A program made the translations under genes and the position numbers. The notes beneath the pieces were generated by a model. That model was not told where the DNA came from. It saw only the letters and a program-made list of their open reading frames with translations, and did no database searches. Positions 49,760-59,114 of a stretch of 64,000 bases of DNA are shown piece by piece. Position 1 is the first letter of the stretch, and every line of letters begins with the position of its first letter. Source of the DNA: Oceanospirillum multiglobuliferum (GTDB lineage: Bacteria > Pseudomonadota > Gammaproteobacteria > Pseudomonadales > Halomonadaceae); assembly GCF_900167095.1 (NCBI RefSeq), contig NZ_FUXG01000001.1, positions 1 through 64,000 of the forward strand, written 5' to 3'.

Positions 49760-51457
49760 TTATACAGTGGCTACTTTTTCTTGTTTGATCTTAGCAAGCT
49801 CCTCATCTCGCAGGGTGCGGCGCAACACCTTACCGACATTAGTTTTAGGTAGCTCTTTGCGGAACTCAATCTGTTTAGGCACCTTGTAACCTGTTAGATG
49901 TTCACGGCAATAGTCTTTAACCTCTTGCGCGCTTATCTCGTGATTACGCAACACTAAAAATACTTTGATGGCCTCGCCTGTTTTCTCATCTGGCACACCA
50001 ATGGCGGCTGCTTCAATAATGGCTGGGTGTGATACGATCACATCTTCAACTTCATTAGGGTAAACATTAAAACCAGAGACGTTGATCATGTCTTTTTTAC
50101 GATCCACAATACGGATATAACCATCTGGCTGAATAACCGCCATATCACCTGTATTGAGCCAGCCTTGTTCATCAATCATTTCGGCTGTTTCTTCTGGCTT
50201 ATTCCAATAGCCCACCATCACTTGTGGACCTTGAACACAGAGTTCGCCTACCTCACCTAAAGGTAAGGTAACACCCTGTTCGTCTACCACTTTGACATCG
50301 GTCGAGGGTACAGGAAAGCCAATAGTGCCCAGTTGTGATTTGCAAGGTAGGTTGAAAGTTGCAATAGGCGACGTCTCGGTCATACCGTAGCCTTCATAGA
50401 TATGACAACCTGTCACCTCATGCCACTCTTTTTCAGCAGCATGCGTCAACGCCATACCTCCTGAAATAGTGAGCTTTAACCCTGAGAAATCGAGCTGTTT
50501 AAAGTCATCACGATTGGCTAATGCCACAAATAGCGTGTTCAACCCCACAAAACCAGTAAAGCGCGTTTTGCTGAGCTCTTTCACAAAAGCAGGCAAATCT
50601 CTTGGATTGGTGATTAAAATAGAGTGATTACCCAGCTCCATCAGTACCAAACTGACGGTAAAGCTGTAGATGTGATACATCGGCAGCGGCAAAACAATGG
50701 ATTCAGTTCCTTCATCCATAACAGTTTTAATCACAATGCGCGCTTGCAGCATGTTGGCAACAAGGTTTCGATGACTTAGCATCGCGCCCTTTGCCACCCC
50801 AGTAGTGCCACCTGTATATTGCAATACAGCTAGGTCTTCAGGCTGTGCACGATGTTCTTGCAAAGGCAGTGTTTGACCAATAGATAAGGCACTTCTGAAT
50901 GTAACAGCTTTGGGCAATGAGAAAGCTGGCACCATTTTTTTCACATAGCGCACCACTGCGTTAATCAACAAACGCTTGGCAAAACCTTGCATATCACCCA
51001 GCTCAGTGACAATCACATGCTCAATTTTAGTATCAGGCAATACCTTTTCTGCTAAATGAGCCATATTTGCCAAAACAACCAGCGCTTTCACACCTGAATC
51101 TTGAAACTGATGACGCATTTCGCGCTCGGTATATAGTGGGTTGGTATTCACCACAATTAAGCCTGCGCGCATCGCACCAAACAGCGCAATGGGATATTGC
51201 AAGGTGTTAGGCAGCTGTATAGCAATACGCTCTCCTGCTTTCAGCCCTAGGTGGTTTTGCAGATAGGCTGCAAAATCCCGCGCGTGTTGATCCAGCTCTT
51301 TAAAGCTAATGGTTTTACCCATATTTGAGAATGCTGGGCGGTCTGCAAAATGTTTGCAGGACTCATCTAACACATCAAGCACCGAGCTGTACGCAGACAG
51401 GTCGATCTCCGTGTCGATACCTTCTGGATATTGTTTTTTGAAAAACTGGCTGATCAT
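49760..51457 (-). CDS. fadD: long-chain fatty acyl-CoA ligase FadD
   Basis: Activates fatty acids with ATP and CoA on entry to beta-oxidation. 565 residues with the adenylating motifs LQYTGGTTGVAKGAMLSHRN (about residue 215), YEGYGMTETSPIA, GWLNTGDMAVIQPDGYIRIVDRKKDMINVSGFNVYP and the C-terminal Lys in PKTNVGKVLRR. The N-terminus and length fit FadD proper, unlike the shorter AlkK/DmdB-like ligases further right. A PsrA-like palindrome lies about 120-140 bp upstream. Confidence 0.93.
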   Translation of the reverse strand: MISQFFKKQYPEGIDTEIDLSAYSSVLDVLDESCKHFADRPAFSNMGKTISFKELDQHARDFAAYLQNHLGLKAGERIAIQLPNTLQYPIALFGAMRAGLIVVNTNPLYTEREMRHQFQDSGVKALVVLANMAHLAEKVLPDTKIEHVIVTELGDMQGFAKRLLINAVVRYVKKMVPAFSLPKAVTFRSALSIGQTLPLQEHRAQPEDLAVLQYTGGTTGVAKGAMLSHRNLVANMLQARIVIKTVMDEGTESIVLPLPMYHIYSFTVSLVLMELGNHSILITNPRDLPAFVKELSKTRFTGFVGLNTLFVALANRDDFKQLDFSGLKLTISGGMALTHAAEKEWHEVTGCHIYEGYGMTETSPIATFNLPCKSQLGTIGFPVPSTDVKVVDEQGVTLPLGEVGELCVQGPQVMVGYWNKPEETAEMIDEQGWLNTGDMAVIQPDGYIRIVDRKKDMINVSGFNVYPNEVEDVIVSHPAIIEAAAIGVPDEKTGEAIKVFLVLRNHEISAQEVKDYCREHLTGYKVPKQIEFRKELPKTNVGKVLRRTLRDEELAKIKQEKVATV

Positions 51458-51564
51458 GGTTATCTCCCGTCTATTGTTTTTATTAGCTCAGAGGGCCCAA
51501 AGATTTATATTTTGACCATTTTTGTTATGGATAGGTCACAAAATAAACTAGAGCAAACCAAATG

Positions 51565-51597
51565 TAAAACAAACGATTGAAACGCACGTTTGTTTTA
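51565..51597. promoter_or_regulatory. PsrA-like operator upstream of fadD
   Basis: Arms TAAAACAAACG (51565-51575) and CGTTTGTTTTA (51587-51597) are exact reverse complements. Nested in this is GAAAC-GCAC-GTTTG (51579-51592), which fits the published PsrA pattern of (G/C)AAAC, 2-4 bases, GTTT(G/C). PsrA is a TetR-family fatty-acid-responsive regulator in Pseudomonas; control of fadD would fit. Whether this organism has PsrA is not visible here. Confidence 0.6.
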
Positions 51598-51704
51598 TTG
51601 ATCAAAGCTAAAGAATCCTTCGATTTTTAGTTTAGAGGATTTTGTAAAAAAGGGAGGATATTTACTGTAGTAACTTAAATAGAGTGAAGCGTAAATATAG
51701 GCAG

Positions 51705-51732
51705 GCAAAAAAACGGGAGCCTTGCGACTCCC
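51705..51732 (-). terminator. terminator after the acyl-CoA ligase gene
   Basis: On the minus strand GGGAG, 8-nt loop, CTCCC, then GTTTTTTT. The stem is only 5 bp but G/C-rich. Confidence 0.6.
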
Positions 51733-51829
51733 AAAATTTACAGACAGAACTTGTCTAATAGATCTAACAGTTTTCAAGCACCAGTGTTAGCAAGCGCGAA
51801 CACTGGCTTAGCAGTCAATCGTTAATCAA

Positions 51830-53455
51830 TTAAAGCTCTTTAGCACGGTCACGCAGCATGAACTTTTGGATTTTACCCGTTGATGTTTTAGGCAGATCAC
51901 CAAAAATTACATTCTTAGGCGCTTTAAAACGTGCCATATTGTCACGACAGAACTGAATAACCTCTTCCTCTGTCAGCTCTTGGCCTGGACGTACAGCAAC
52001 GAAAGCACAAGGGGTTTCGCCCCACTTCTCATCAGGCTTCGCCACTACAGCGGCTTCCATGATCTTTGGATGACGGTAGAGCACATCTTCTACTTCGATA
52101 GATGAAATGTTTTCACCACCAGAAATAATAATGTCTTTAGAGCGATCTTTAATCTCGATGTAGCCATCTGGATGCCATACAGCTAAGTCACCTGAGTGGA
52201 ACCAACCACCTGAGAATGATTCGTCAGTGGTATTCGGGTTTTTCAGATAACCTTTCATCACCAAGTTACCACGGATGAAAATTTCACCCATAGTGACGCC
52301 GTCCATTGGTACTGGCTCTAGCGTATCTGGGTCAGCGATCATCAAACCTTCTTGCATTGGTGCGCGTACACCTTGGCGAGACTTCAGTTTTGCACGCTCT
52401 TTCAGAGGTAGTGCATCCCACTCACCATGCCACTCACAAACTACGCAAGGGCCGTAAGTTTCAGTTAGGCCATAAACATGAGTCACCTTAAAGCCCATGC
52501 CTTCCATGCCTTCAATCACAGAAGCTGGTGGTGCAGCGCCAGCGGTCATCACTTTAACTTCGTGGTTAATGCCCGCTTTCATTTCGTCGTCGGCATTGTT
52601 TAGCATGTTCAGAACAATTGGCGCACCACAGAAATGATTTACACCATATTCTTTGATTGAGTGATAAATATCATCCACACGTACATGACGTAAGCTCACA
52701 CTCACACCACAAGCCAACGCAATAGTCCAAGGGAAACACCAGCCGTTACAGTGGAACATCGGCAGTGTCCAAAGGTAAACAGGGTGATGCCCCATATCCC
52801 AAGAGATCACGTTGCTCTGAGAGTTCAGATAAGCTCCACGGTGGTGATAGACCACGCCTTTAGGATTACCTGTAGTACCCGAAGTGTAATTCAGCGTAAT
52901 CGCATCCCACTCGTTGGCTGGCATTTCCCAAGCGAAGTCGTCATCACCTGTTGCGATGAAATCTTCATAGTTGGTGTCGCCAATCAGTTCACCGCCTTCA
53001 AAATAAGGATCGTCAATGTCGATTAGGCGCGGCTTGTTTTGCAGCATTTTCACGGCACGTGAAATAACCTCAGAAAATTCACGATCCACAAATACTACTT
53101 TGGCTTCTGCGTGTTGCAGAATAAATGCAATAGCCTCTGCATCAAGACGGGTATTCATTGCGTTTAAAACCGCACCCGACATTGGCACACCAAAATGTGC
53201 TTCAAATAACGCTGGAATATTGGGTGACATGAAAGCGACAGTGTCGCCTTTTTTGATGCCCGCTTTATTTAGCGCAGAAGCTAAGCGCACAGCACGTTGA
53301 TACGTTTCTTTCCACGTTATCCGGTTGCCATGATGGATCTGCGCGGTATATTCCGGATAAACAAACGCTGCCCGTTTGAGATAACTTAAGGGAGTCAACG
53401 CTTCATAGTTAGCTGGCGTCTGCTCCAGCCCCATGTCGTAAATATTCTGATGCAT
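51830..53455 (-). CDS. acyl-CoA ligase, AlkK/DmdB-like
   Basis: AMP-forming ligase of 541 residues. Motifs: TLNYTSGTTGNPKGVVYHHRGAY (about 185), TLPMFHCNGWCFPW, HVYGLTETYGPCVVCEWHG, GWFHSGDLAVWHPDGYIEIKDRSKDIIISGGENISSIEVED, and the catalytic Lys in PKTSTGKIQKF. The FHCNGWCFPW and YGLTETYGP signatures are those of medium-chain fatty-acid / methylmercaptopropionate-CoA ligases. Chain-length preference is not readable. A close paralogue at 57452-59066 is broken. Divergent from the hydrolase at 53716. Confidence 0.88.
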   Translation of the reverse strand: MHQNIYDMGLEQTPANYEALTPLSYLKRAAFVYPEYTAQIHHGNRITWKETYQRAVRLASALNKAGIKKGDTVAFMSPNIPALFEAHFGVPMSGAVLNAMNTRLDAEAIAFILQHAEAKVVFVDREFSEVISRAVKMLQNKPRLIDIDDPYFEGGELIGDTNYEDFIATGDDDFAWEMPANEWDAITLNYTSGTTGNPKGVVYHHRGAYLNSQSNVISWDMGHHPVYLWTLPMFHCNGWCFPWTIALACGVSVSLRHVRVDDIYHSIKEYGVNHFCGAPIVLNMLNNADDEMKAGINHEVKVMTAGAAPPASVIEGMEGMGFKVTHVYGLTETYGPCVVCEWHGEWDALPLKERAKLKSRQGVRAPMQEGLMIADPDTLEPVPMDGVTMGEIFIRGNLVMKGYLKNPNTTDESFSGGWFHSGDLAVWHPDGYIEIKDRSKDIIISGGENISSIEVEDVLYRHPKIMEAAVVAKPDEKWGETPCAFVAVRPGQELTEEEVIQFCRDNMARFKAPKNVIFGDLPKTSTGKIQKFMLRDRAKEL

Positions 53456-53715
53456 CGGATTTACCTTTGGTTTCGAGCCCTGATTATTGTTATGAGCACT
53501 CTTTGGCGAGTTGTCCGATCAGTCACCTAATAACTTTGCAACTGACCGAAAGAACATGATTATCTATTAGAGGGAATTAAGCATTACGCTGCAATGCAAA
53601 AAAATCAGACTTTAGTTGAGTTAATAGCAGAATCCGCCAATAATTTGCGACTAAGCAGTCATATTTTTCAGCATTTTGCCCTTTTTACACCATATTCAAA
53701 AGGCCTAACATCAGC

Positions 53716-54498
53716 ATGAATAACACAGATCTATTCTGTATCACAAGCCAAGAACGTGACCCAATCGTCTGTTTACATAGCTCTTTAAGTAGCAGTCAAC
53801 AATGGCAAAAACTCGCTCTCTCATTTCCAGATTGCATCACCCCTGATTTACTGGGTTACGGTAATAGCCCAATGCCACTTCAAGCTCGCCATCAGTTTCA
53901 ACTACAGCATGAATTAGAGGCGCTGAAAGGGCAGCTATTCGCACAACCTTTTCACCTAGTCGGCCACTCTTATGGTGCGGCAACTGCTTTGCAAATAGCC
54001 AAACGCTTTCCAGAACAAATTTTAAGCTTAACTTTGTTTGAGCCTGTCGCTTTTCATCTGTTGCCAGACTCAAGTGAAGCTTTACACGCGATTAAATTAT
54101 TAAGTGAGAAGATCAGCCAAGACTTAGAGACTGGCAATGCCAAAGCCGCAGCTGAGTGTTTTATTGATTATTGGAGCCAACAAGGTTCCTTTGCACGTTT
54201 ATCAACAGAACTACAACAGCTCTTTGTAGAAGGCATTCAAAAAGTAGCCTTTGATTTTTCAGCTTTGCTCAGTGAGCCAACAAAGCTAGATGATTTGAGG
54301 TCGATACAATGCCCAGTATTATTATTGGAAGGGCTTTACAGCCCCCACACTACAAGAGCTGTGATTGCAGTGCTAGCAGAGCTGTTTCCAGAGGCAGAAC
54401 GCCATAGCCTAGAGTGTGGACATATGGGGCCATTGAGCCACCCACAATTAGTAAACCCAATAGTCATGCAATTTATTGCGACGCACAAGAAAGCGTAA
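53716..54498 (+). CDS. alpha/beta hydrolase
   Basis: 260 residues with a complete triad: oxyanion area CLHSSLSSSQQW (about residue 20), nucleophile elbow VGHSYGAATAL (Ser about 83), Asp in LLEGLYS and His in ECGHMGPLSHP. Small size and architecture resemble lipase/esterase or thioesterase-like members. Divergent from the acyl-CoA ligase and followed 111 bp later by a MaoC gene, so an acyl ester or thioester substrate is plausible but unproven. Confidence 0.8.
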   Translation: MNNTDLFCITSQERDPIVCLHSSLSSSQQWQKLALSFPDCITPDLLGYGNSPMPLQARHQFQLQHELEALKGQLFAQPFHLVGHSYGAATALQIAKRFPEQILSLTLFEPVAFHLLPDSSEALHAIKLLSEKISQDLETGNAKAAAECFIDYWSQQGSFARLSTELQQLFVEGIQKVAFDFSALLSEPTKLDDLRSIQCPVLLLEGLYSPHTTRAVIAVLAELFPEAERHSLECGHMGPLSHPQLVNPIVMQFIATHKKA

Positions 54499-54609
54499 TA
54501 CCCTAACTCAAATTTAAAATGCCGTCATAATGGCGTAATAGAGTTTGTCATAAGCTCGGTAATAGTTTGATAAACAACGGATTACCATCAAAAATATTTG
54601 GAGAACAGC

Positions 54610-55080
54610 ATGACCACACTAGTGAATAGAACTTACGATGAGATTCAAGAAGGCGATAGCGCAACTTTAGCACGCACACTAACCGAAAAGGAGTTGGTAC
54701 TATTCGCTGCGGTATCAGGTGATGTTAACCCTGTTCACTTAGACGCAGAGTTTGCCAAAACCACGATGTTTGGTGAACAGATTGCACACGGCATGTGGTC
54801 AGGCTCGCTGATCTCTGCGGCACTGGCAACGGTACTACCTGGCCCAGGTACAATCTACCTAGGCCAAGAGCTTAGCTTCCGTCGCCCAGTTAAACTGGCT
54901 GACACACTTACCGTAACGCTAACAGTGAAAGAAAAGCTGAGCAAAAACCGTGTTATTTTGGATACTTTAGTAACCAATCAAGACGGTGAAAAGGTAGTAG
55001 TGGGTACAGCAACAGTGATGGCACCCACTGAAAAAGCAGAGCTAACTGCACCTGTTTTGCCAGAAATCAAGATTGGCTAA
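54610..55080 (+). CDS. MaoC-family (R)-enoyl-CoA hydratase 1
   Basis: 156 residues, hot-dog fold. The start at 54610 has TTGGAG upstream. The catalytic Asp-His lie in FAAVSGDVNPVHLDAEFAKTTMFGEQIAHGMWSGSLISA, the PhaJ/MaoC signature. PhaJ enzymes hydrate enoyl-CoA to (R)-3-hydroxyacyl-CoA, linking beta-oxidation to polyhydroxyalkanoate. Similar along its length to the gene at 59771-60220. Convergent with the FixJ-type regulator. Confidence 0.88.
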   Translation: MTTLVNRTYDEIQEGDSATLARTLTEKELVLFAAVSGDVNPVHLDAEFAKTTMFGEQIAHGMWSGSLISAALATVLPGPGTIYLGQELSFRRPVKLADTLTVTLTVKEKLSKNRVILDTLVTNQDGEKVVVGTATVMAPTEKAELTAPVLPEIKIG

Positions 55081-55096
55081 AATACTGCTCAGCTTG

Positions 55097-55120
55097 TGGA
55101 CGATCGTTACTGATCGTCCA
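55097..55120. terminator. hairpin between maoC and the FixJ-type gene
   Basis: Perfect 9-bp arms TGGACGATC and GATCGTCCA with a 6-nt loop, spanning the stop codon of the regulator. No U-run; shared 3' end structure for two converging genes. Confidence 0.5.
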
Positions 55121-55730
55121 TACGCAAACTAATACCAATTTCCACTAACTCTGATAATGAGCTAACAGCCATTTTTACCATCATATTGGCCCTGTGCCCC
55201 TCAACCGTTTTGCGGTTAATACCTAGCACATCTGCAATCTCTTGGTTTGAAAGCCCTTTTACAACCTGCTCAAAAACCTGATGTTCACGTTTGGTTAGAC
55301 CATTAAAGCGTGTACGATATTCTGCAATCACTTTTTGTTTTTGCCGATGATGGCTGTTTTGTTCTAAGGCAGTTTGCACATGATCAATTAAGGTTTGATC
55401 ATCAAAAGGTTTTTCAATAAAAGTTAAAGCACCTTGCGTCATGGCAGTAACGGCCATATCAATACTGCCATGTGCTGAAATCATAATCACAGGCAAGTTA
55501 ATTTGCTGCTCTGATAATTTTTTCTGGGCATTAATACCGCTTAAACCAGGCATTCTCACATCCATTACGATACAGCCCGCAGCATCCTCTGGGCACTGTG
55601 CTAAAAAATCTAGCGCTGTCGCATAAGTACAAACTTGCAGGCCAACAGATTCCAACAACCACTGCAACGACTCCCGTACATCGGGGTCATCATCTATAAC
55701 AAAAATCGTTTGAGTGCGATCTTGCAGCAT
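55107..55730 (-). CDS. FixJ-family response regulator
   Basis: 207 residues. Receiver domain with DDDP, phospho-acceptor Asp in CIVMDVRMPGLSG (about residue 58), Ser in VIMISAHGS and Lys in FIEKPFDD; then a LuxR-type helix-turn-helix with LTKREHQVFEQVVKGLSNQEIADVLGINRKTVEGHRANMMVKM. Two-domain FixJ/NarL-type activator. It starts 17 bp after the kinase stop. The flanking acyl-CoA ligase and hydratase genes are its likely targets. Confidence 0.92.
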   Translation of the reverse strand: MLQDRTQTIFVIDDDPDVRESLQWLLESVGLQVCTYATALDFLAQCPEDAAGCIVMDVRMPGLSGINAQKKLSEQQINLPVIMISAHGSIDMAVTAMTQGALTFIEKPFDDQTLIDHVQTALEQNSHHRQKQKVIAEYRTRFNGLTKREHQVFEQVVKGLSNQEIADVLGINRKTVEGHRANMMVKMAVSSLSELVEIGISLRMDDQ

Positions 55731-55747
55731 CTAGGTTCTCTCTCCAA

Positions 55748-57337
55748 TCAAGTGGGGGCTAACGCTAAGGTAAAACAAAAACAAGCTCCACCAGTGTGAT
55801 TGTTGCTGGCTATCAGCTCACCACCATTGCTTTCTACAAGAGAGCGGCTAATCGCCAGCCCCATACCCAATCCTTTAGGTTTTGTTGTAAAAAACTGCTC
55901 AAAAACCTGTTCTGGCAGAGCTGTAGATAAGCCTGAACCTTGGTCGGTAACTTTAATTTCAACACGCTTATCCGACTGTTCTTGAGCGGTGATTTGCACA
56001 AGGCGCACTCGATCGTCTGCATTGCCTTGATGACTACAGGCCTCTATGCCGTTCATCATAAGATTAAGTAAAATCTGCTCAAGCTGAATTCGGTCAACCC
56101 ATAAATTTAAGGCTGCATTGTGGATATGGTTTTCAACTTTCACATGGTGTTTGTCTGCATTTTCGGCGCAAAATTCTATCAGATCGTCTACCACATCACT
56201 AAGATTAATCGAACACTTCTGAGGCTCTTGTTTGCGAGTAAAATCCATCATTCGGTGGATAATATTACCTGCACGCATTGCTGTACTGGCCATTTTCTCT
56301 AAAGGTACTTCGATCTCTCTCCAAGTGAGTTGTTCACGACCGGCAAAGCGTCGTTGCAATCCTCGCGCATAGTTCACAATAGCGGTTAAAGGTTGATTCA
56401 GCTCATGAGCCAAGCTTGAAGCCAACTCACCCATCGTAATCAAACGAGAGGCATGATTAATCTCTGTTTGGTAGCGCTTCAATTCTGCTTGAGCTTGCTT
56501 GGCTTCGGTTAAGTCCCGTGCCACCAATGAAAAATACTCTAATTGGCCTTGAAAAGCGCGGTGTGCCAATAGCTCTAACAGAACTGGAATAGCTGTATTG
56601 TTAGGACCTTGCATCTCCAGCTCTTGAGTCCAAACCTGTCCTGAGGTTACCGCTGGAAAGCCCTGTTGAATCAAACGCTCAAAACTACTGGGCACAAGTA
56701 ATGAGGCTAACTGTAGCTGCTCCAACTTGGCCGACTCTAGGGATAAAGTTTGTCTGGCGGCTTCGTTTAAATGAGATATGCGCTGTTCAGGTGTTACAAA
56801 AACCACAAGGTCGCTGGTGCATTCTAATACCCTTGCTAAACGGTGATTGGCCTGTTCTGTTTCAATACGACGACTGGCATCTCTAGACACCACCAAAATT
56901 TCTTTTAACTCGCCAGTATCAGGATGCCGAATACTGCGACTGGTACTTTCTAGCCAAGTGTAACGTCCATCTTTACGGCGAAACCTATAGCTGTGGGTGT
57001 ACAAACCTCGCTCATAGCTGACACTTGGGCTACGGCGCTTAAAATCCTCAACATCATCGGGGTGGTACAGATCATAAGCTGAGACACCTATAATTTCTTC
57101 AACCTGATAACCTAATAAGTGGGTCACCGCAGGAGAGACATAAATAAAGCGCCAATCATCTGGAGTATGACGCGAGATCATATCGGTTGATTGTTCAGCC
57201 ATTTCAGCTAACAGCTTATTACGCTCAGCATCATCTGTTAGCGTTGAACTTGCACCAGAAGAAGGGAAAGATTTGACCATACTAAAACCACACTCTAAAG
57301 CATTCGCCACAGAATACTGATTCAATAGCCGAATCAT
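55748..57337 (-). CDS. PAS-domain sensor histidine kinase, FixL-like
   Basis: 529 residues from the ATG at 57337; no membrane segments, so cytoplasmic. PAS 1 (about 45-160; SPAVTHLLGYQVEEIIG, RRKDGRYTWLESTSR) with a PAC tail, PAS 2 (about 165-285), then HisKA with LASSLAHELNQPLTAIVNYARGL and HATPase with NLMMNGIEAC, DQGSGL and KPKGLGMGLAISRSLVESNGG. The AHELNQPL H-box is that of the FixL/DctB group. I see no clear haem-binding His, so oxygen sensing is not claimed. Stimulus unknown; an acyl-CoA- or redox-related signal would fit the context. Confidence 0.9.
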   Translation of the reverse strand: MIRLLNQYSVANALECGFSMVKSFPSSGASSTLTDDAERNKLLAEMAEQSTDMISRHTPDDWRFIYVSPAVTHLLGYQVEEIIGVSAYDLYHPDDVEDFKRRSPSVSYERGLYTHSYRFRRKDGRYTWLESTSRSIRHPDTGELKEILVVSRDASRRIETEQANHRLARVLECTSDLVVFVTPEQRISHLNEAARQTLSLESAKLEQLQLASLLVPSSFERLIQQGFPAVTSGQVWTQELEMQGPNNTAIPVLLELLAHRAFQGQLEYFSLVARDLTEAKQAQAELKRYQTEINHASRLITMGELASSLAHELNQPLTAIVNYARGLQRRFAGREQLTWREIEVPLEKMASTAMRAGNIIHRMMDFTRKQEPQKCSINLSDVVDDLIEFCAENADKHHVKVENHIHNAALNLWVDRIQLEQILLNLMMNGIEACSHQGNADDRVRLVQITAQEQSDKRVEIKVTDQGSGLSTALPEQVFEQFFTTKPKGLGMGLAISRSLVESNGGELIASNNHTGGACFCFTLALAPT

Positions 57338-57361
57338 CAATATTAATTATCCTTTAAAAAC

Positions 57362-57407
57362 ACCTGTAATCCTTTGCATTCATCAATATAATCAAAAGAT
57401 TACAGGT
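57362..57407 (-). repeat. inverted repeat upstream of the FixL-like gene
   Basis: Exact 10-bp arms ACCTGTAATC and GATTACAGGT with a 26-nt loop. On the minus strand GTTTTTAAA follows, so it can act as a second terminator behind the broken ligase, or as a divided operator in front of the kinase gene. Confidence 0.5.
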
Positions 57408-57415
57408 TTTTTAGC

Positions 57416-57461
57416 CCAAAAAAGCAAGCTTATCAGTTAAACACTTAGCCTTTAGCTTGCT
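57416..57461 (-). terminator. terminator after the broken ligase gene
   Basis: AGCAAGCT (57423-57430) and AGCTTGCT (57454-57461) pair around the stop codon; on the minus strand TTTTTTGGG follows. Confidence 0.6.
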
Positions 57462-59066
57462 AAGCTTTTGACCATTTCTCGCAAGGCAAATTTCTGAATT
57501 TTACCCGTTGCCGTTTTAGGCAAGTCAGCAAAAATCACTTTTTTAGGGCATTTAAAATGTGCCATATGATCACGACAGAATTGGATAATCTCTTGTTCTG
57601 ATGAGGTTTTCCCCTCCTTTAAGGATACGATGGCACAAGGTACTTCACCCCAAAAGTCATGAGCCAGTGCAACAACCGCAGCCTCCATAATCGCAGGGTG
57701 TGAAAACAGAGTATTCTCGACCTCTATCGTCGAGATATTTTCTCCCCCTGAGATAATGACATCTTTGAAGCGGTCTTTGACTTCGATATAACCATCTTCA
57801 TGGCATACCGCGATATCCCCAGTATGAAACCACTCATTTTTGAAAGCTTCTTGGGTAGCTTCCGCATTTTTTAGGTAGCCTTTCATAACTGTGTTACTAC
57901 GGATCAAAACCTCACCCTGAGCAACACCATCTTTTGCAACCGGCAACCCCGTATTCATGTCTGCCACCATCAGACTGGTCACTCCCGGAGCACGTACACC
58001 TTGACGCGCCATCTTGGCAGCCTTTTCCGCTAATGGAAGCGTAGCCCAAGCCTTTTGAGGATCACAAAATACACTCGGCCCATAGGTTTCAGTTAGACCA
58101 TAAGCATGCACGACTTGAATACCTAGGTTTTCCATGCCCTCAATGATGCTAGCAGCGGGTGCCGCACCACCAGTTGTCACAGTCACCGAGTGCTCTGCTT
58201 TAATCTGCTGATCGGCTGGAGCGTTGATCATCATATTAAGTACAACTGGCGCGCCACAAAAGTGCGTCACTTGATAAGCAGAAATTGCAGAGAAAATTTG
58301 ATCCGGCTTCACATGACGCAAACAAACATGAGTCCCTGCTACCGCAGTTACAGTGAAACATGGGCAAGGTCCAAAGGTAAACCGCATGCTGTGGCAAGCC
58401 TTGCCCCATGATATTACTGAGTGCATTCAAGTAAGCGCCGCGATGGTGATAAACCACCCCTTTAGGATTACCTGTAGTGCCAGAGGTGTAATTTAAACTG
58501 ATCGCCTGCCACTCATCTTCTGGTAGCTGCCATGCAAAATCATCCGCCCCTGTCACCAACAGTTGATCGTAGGTCATGATGCCTAAAAGCTCGCCTTGTA
58601 CATAAGCATCATCAATATCAATCACTATTGGCGGTGCAGAACATATTGCCAATGCAGCTTTAACTAAAGGGGCAAACTCTTTATCGGTAAACAACACCTT
58701 GGCTTGGCTATGCTCCAAAGTAAAAGCGATAGTTTCTGCGTCTAATCGGGTGTTTTGTGCATTCAGAACAGCACCAAGCATAGGAACAGCAAAGTGAAGC
58801 TCTAACATTTCAGGGATATTGGGCAGTATCGCGGCGACGGTATCACCCTTGCCGATACCGAGTTGCGCTAATGCTGATGCAACTTTTACACAACGCTGAT
58901 AGGTCTCACGCCAGTTTCGGCGTACATCTTGATAAATAACCGCAAGATGCTCTGGATAAATATCTGCGGTTCTAGCAATAAAATTAACTGGGCTTAAAGC
59001 GATGTGGTTAGCACCGTTAGTTTCTAAATTCAGGTCATAAGGACTATTGTTGTTATTGTTTGTCAT
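57452..59066 (-). pseudogene. acyl-CoA ligase inactivated by frameshift (DmdB/AlkK-like)
   Basis: Two out-of-frame parts together cover one ligase. The N-terminal part (59066 to about 58340) runs from MTNNNNN through SGTTGNPKGVVYHHRGAYLNAL to TLPMFHCN, then leaves frame and stops at 58236. The C-terminal part resumes in another frame with TVTAVAGTHVCLRHVKPDQ, keeps YGLTETYGPSVF and GGENISTIEVEN, and ends PKTATGKIQKF. Compared with the intact paralogue at 51830, the residues GWCFPW are missing. Adding 26 bp gives 1641 bp, 546 codons plus stop, close to the 541-residue paralogue. Promoter and terminator regions still look normal, so loss may be recent. Confidence 0.88.
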
Positions 59067-59114
59067 GCTGTGCTCCTCAGTTTAGGCTTTCTTTGAACCT
59101 CTGCTTGCAGGGGA

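Larger units (their letters stand above)
51458..51829. other. intergenic region upstream of fadD
   Basis: 372 bp without a gene. It contains the inverted repeat at 51565-51597, a small terminator for the ligase gene to its right at 51705-51732, and an 8-bp hairpin CCAGTGTT / AACACTGG at 51781-51806 just after that gene's stop. Otherwise AT-rich sequence with no clear -35/-10 I would defend. Confidence 0.6.

Noticed and set aside
55748-57337. Oxygen-sensing FixL with haem PAS domain
   Set aside because: The PAS domains lack a recognisable haem-ligand motif, so only the FixL-like kinase core is claimed.
57452-58426. Separate 324-codon ligase gene starting at 58426
   Set aside because: Its first 30 residues are an out-of-frame reading of the ligase; homology begins only at the deletion site. 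It is the 3' part of the pseudogene.
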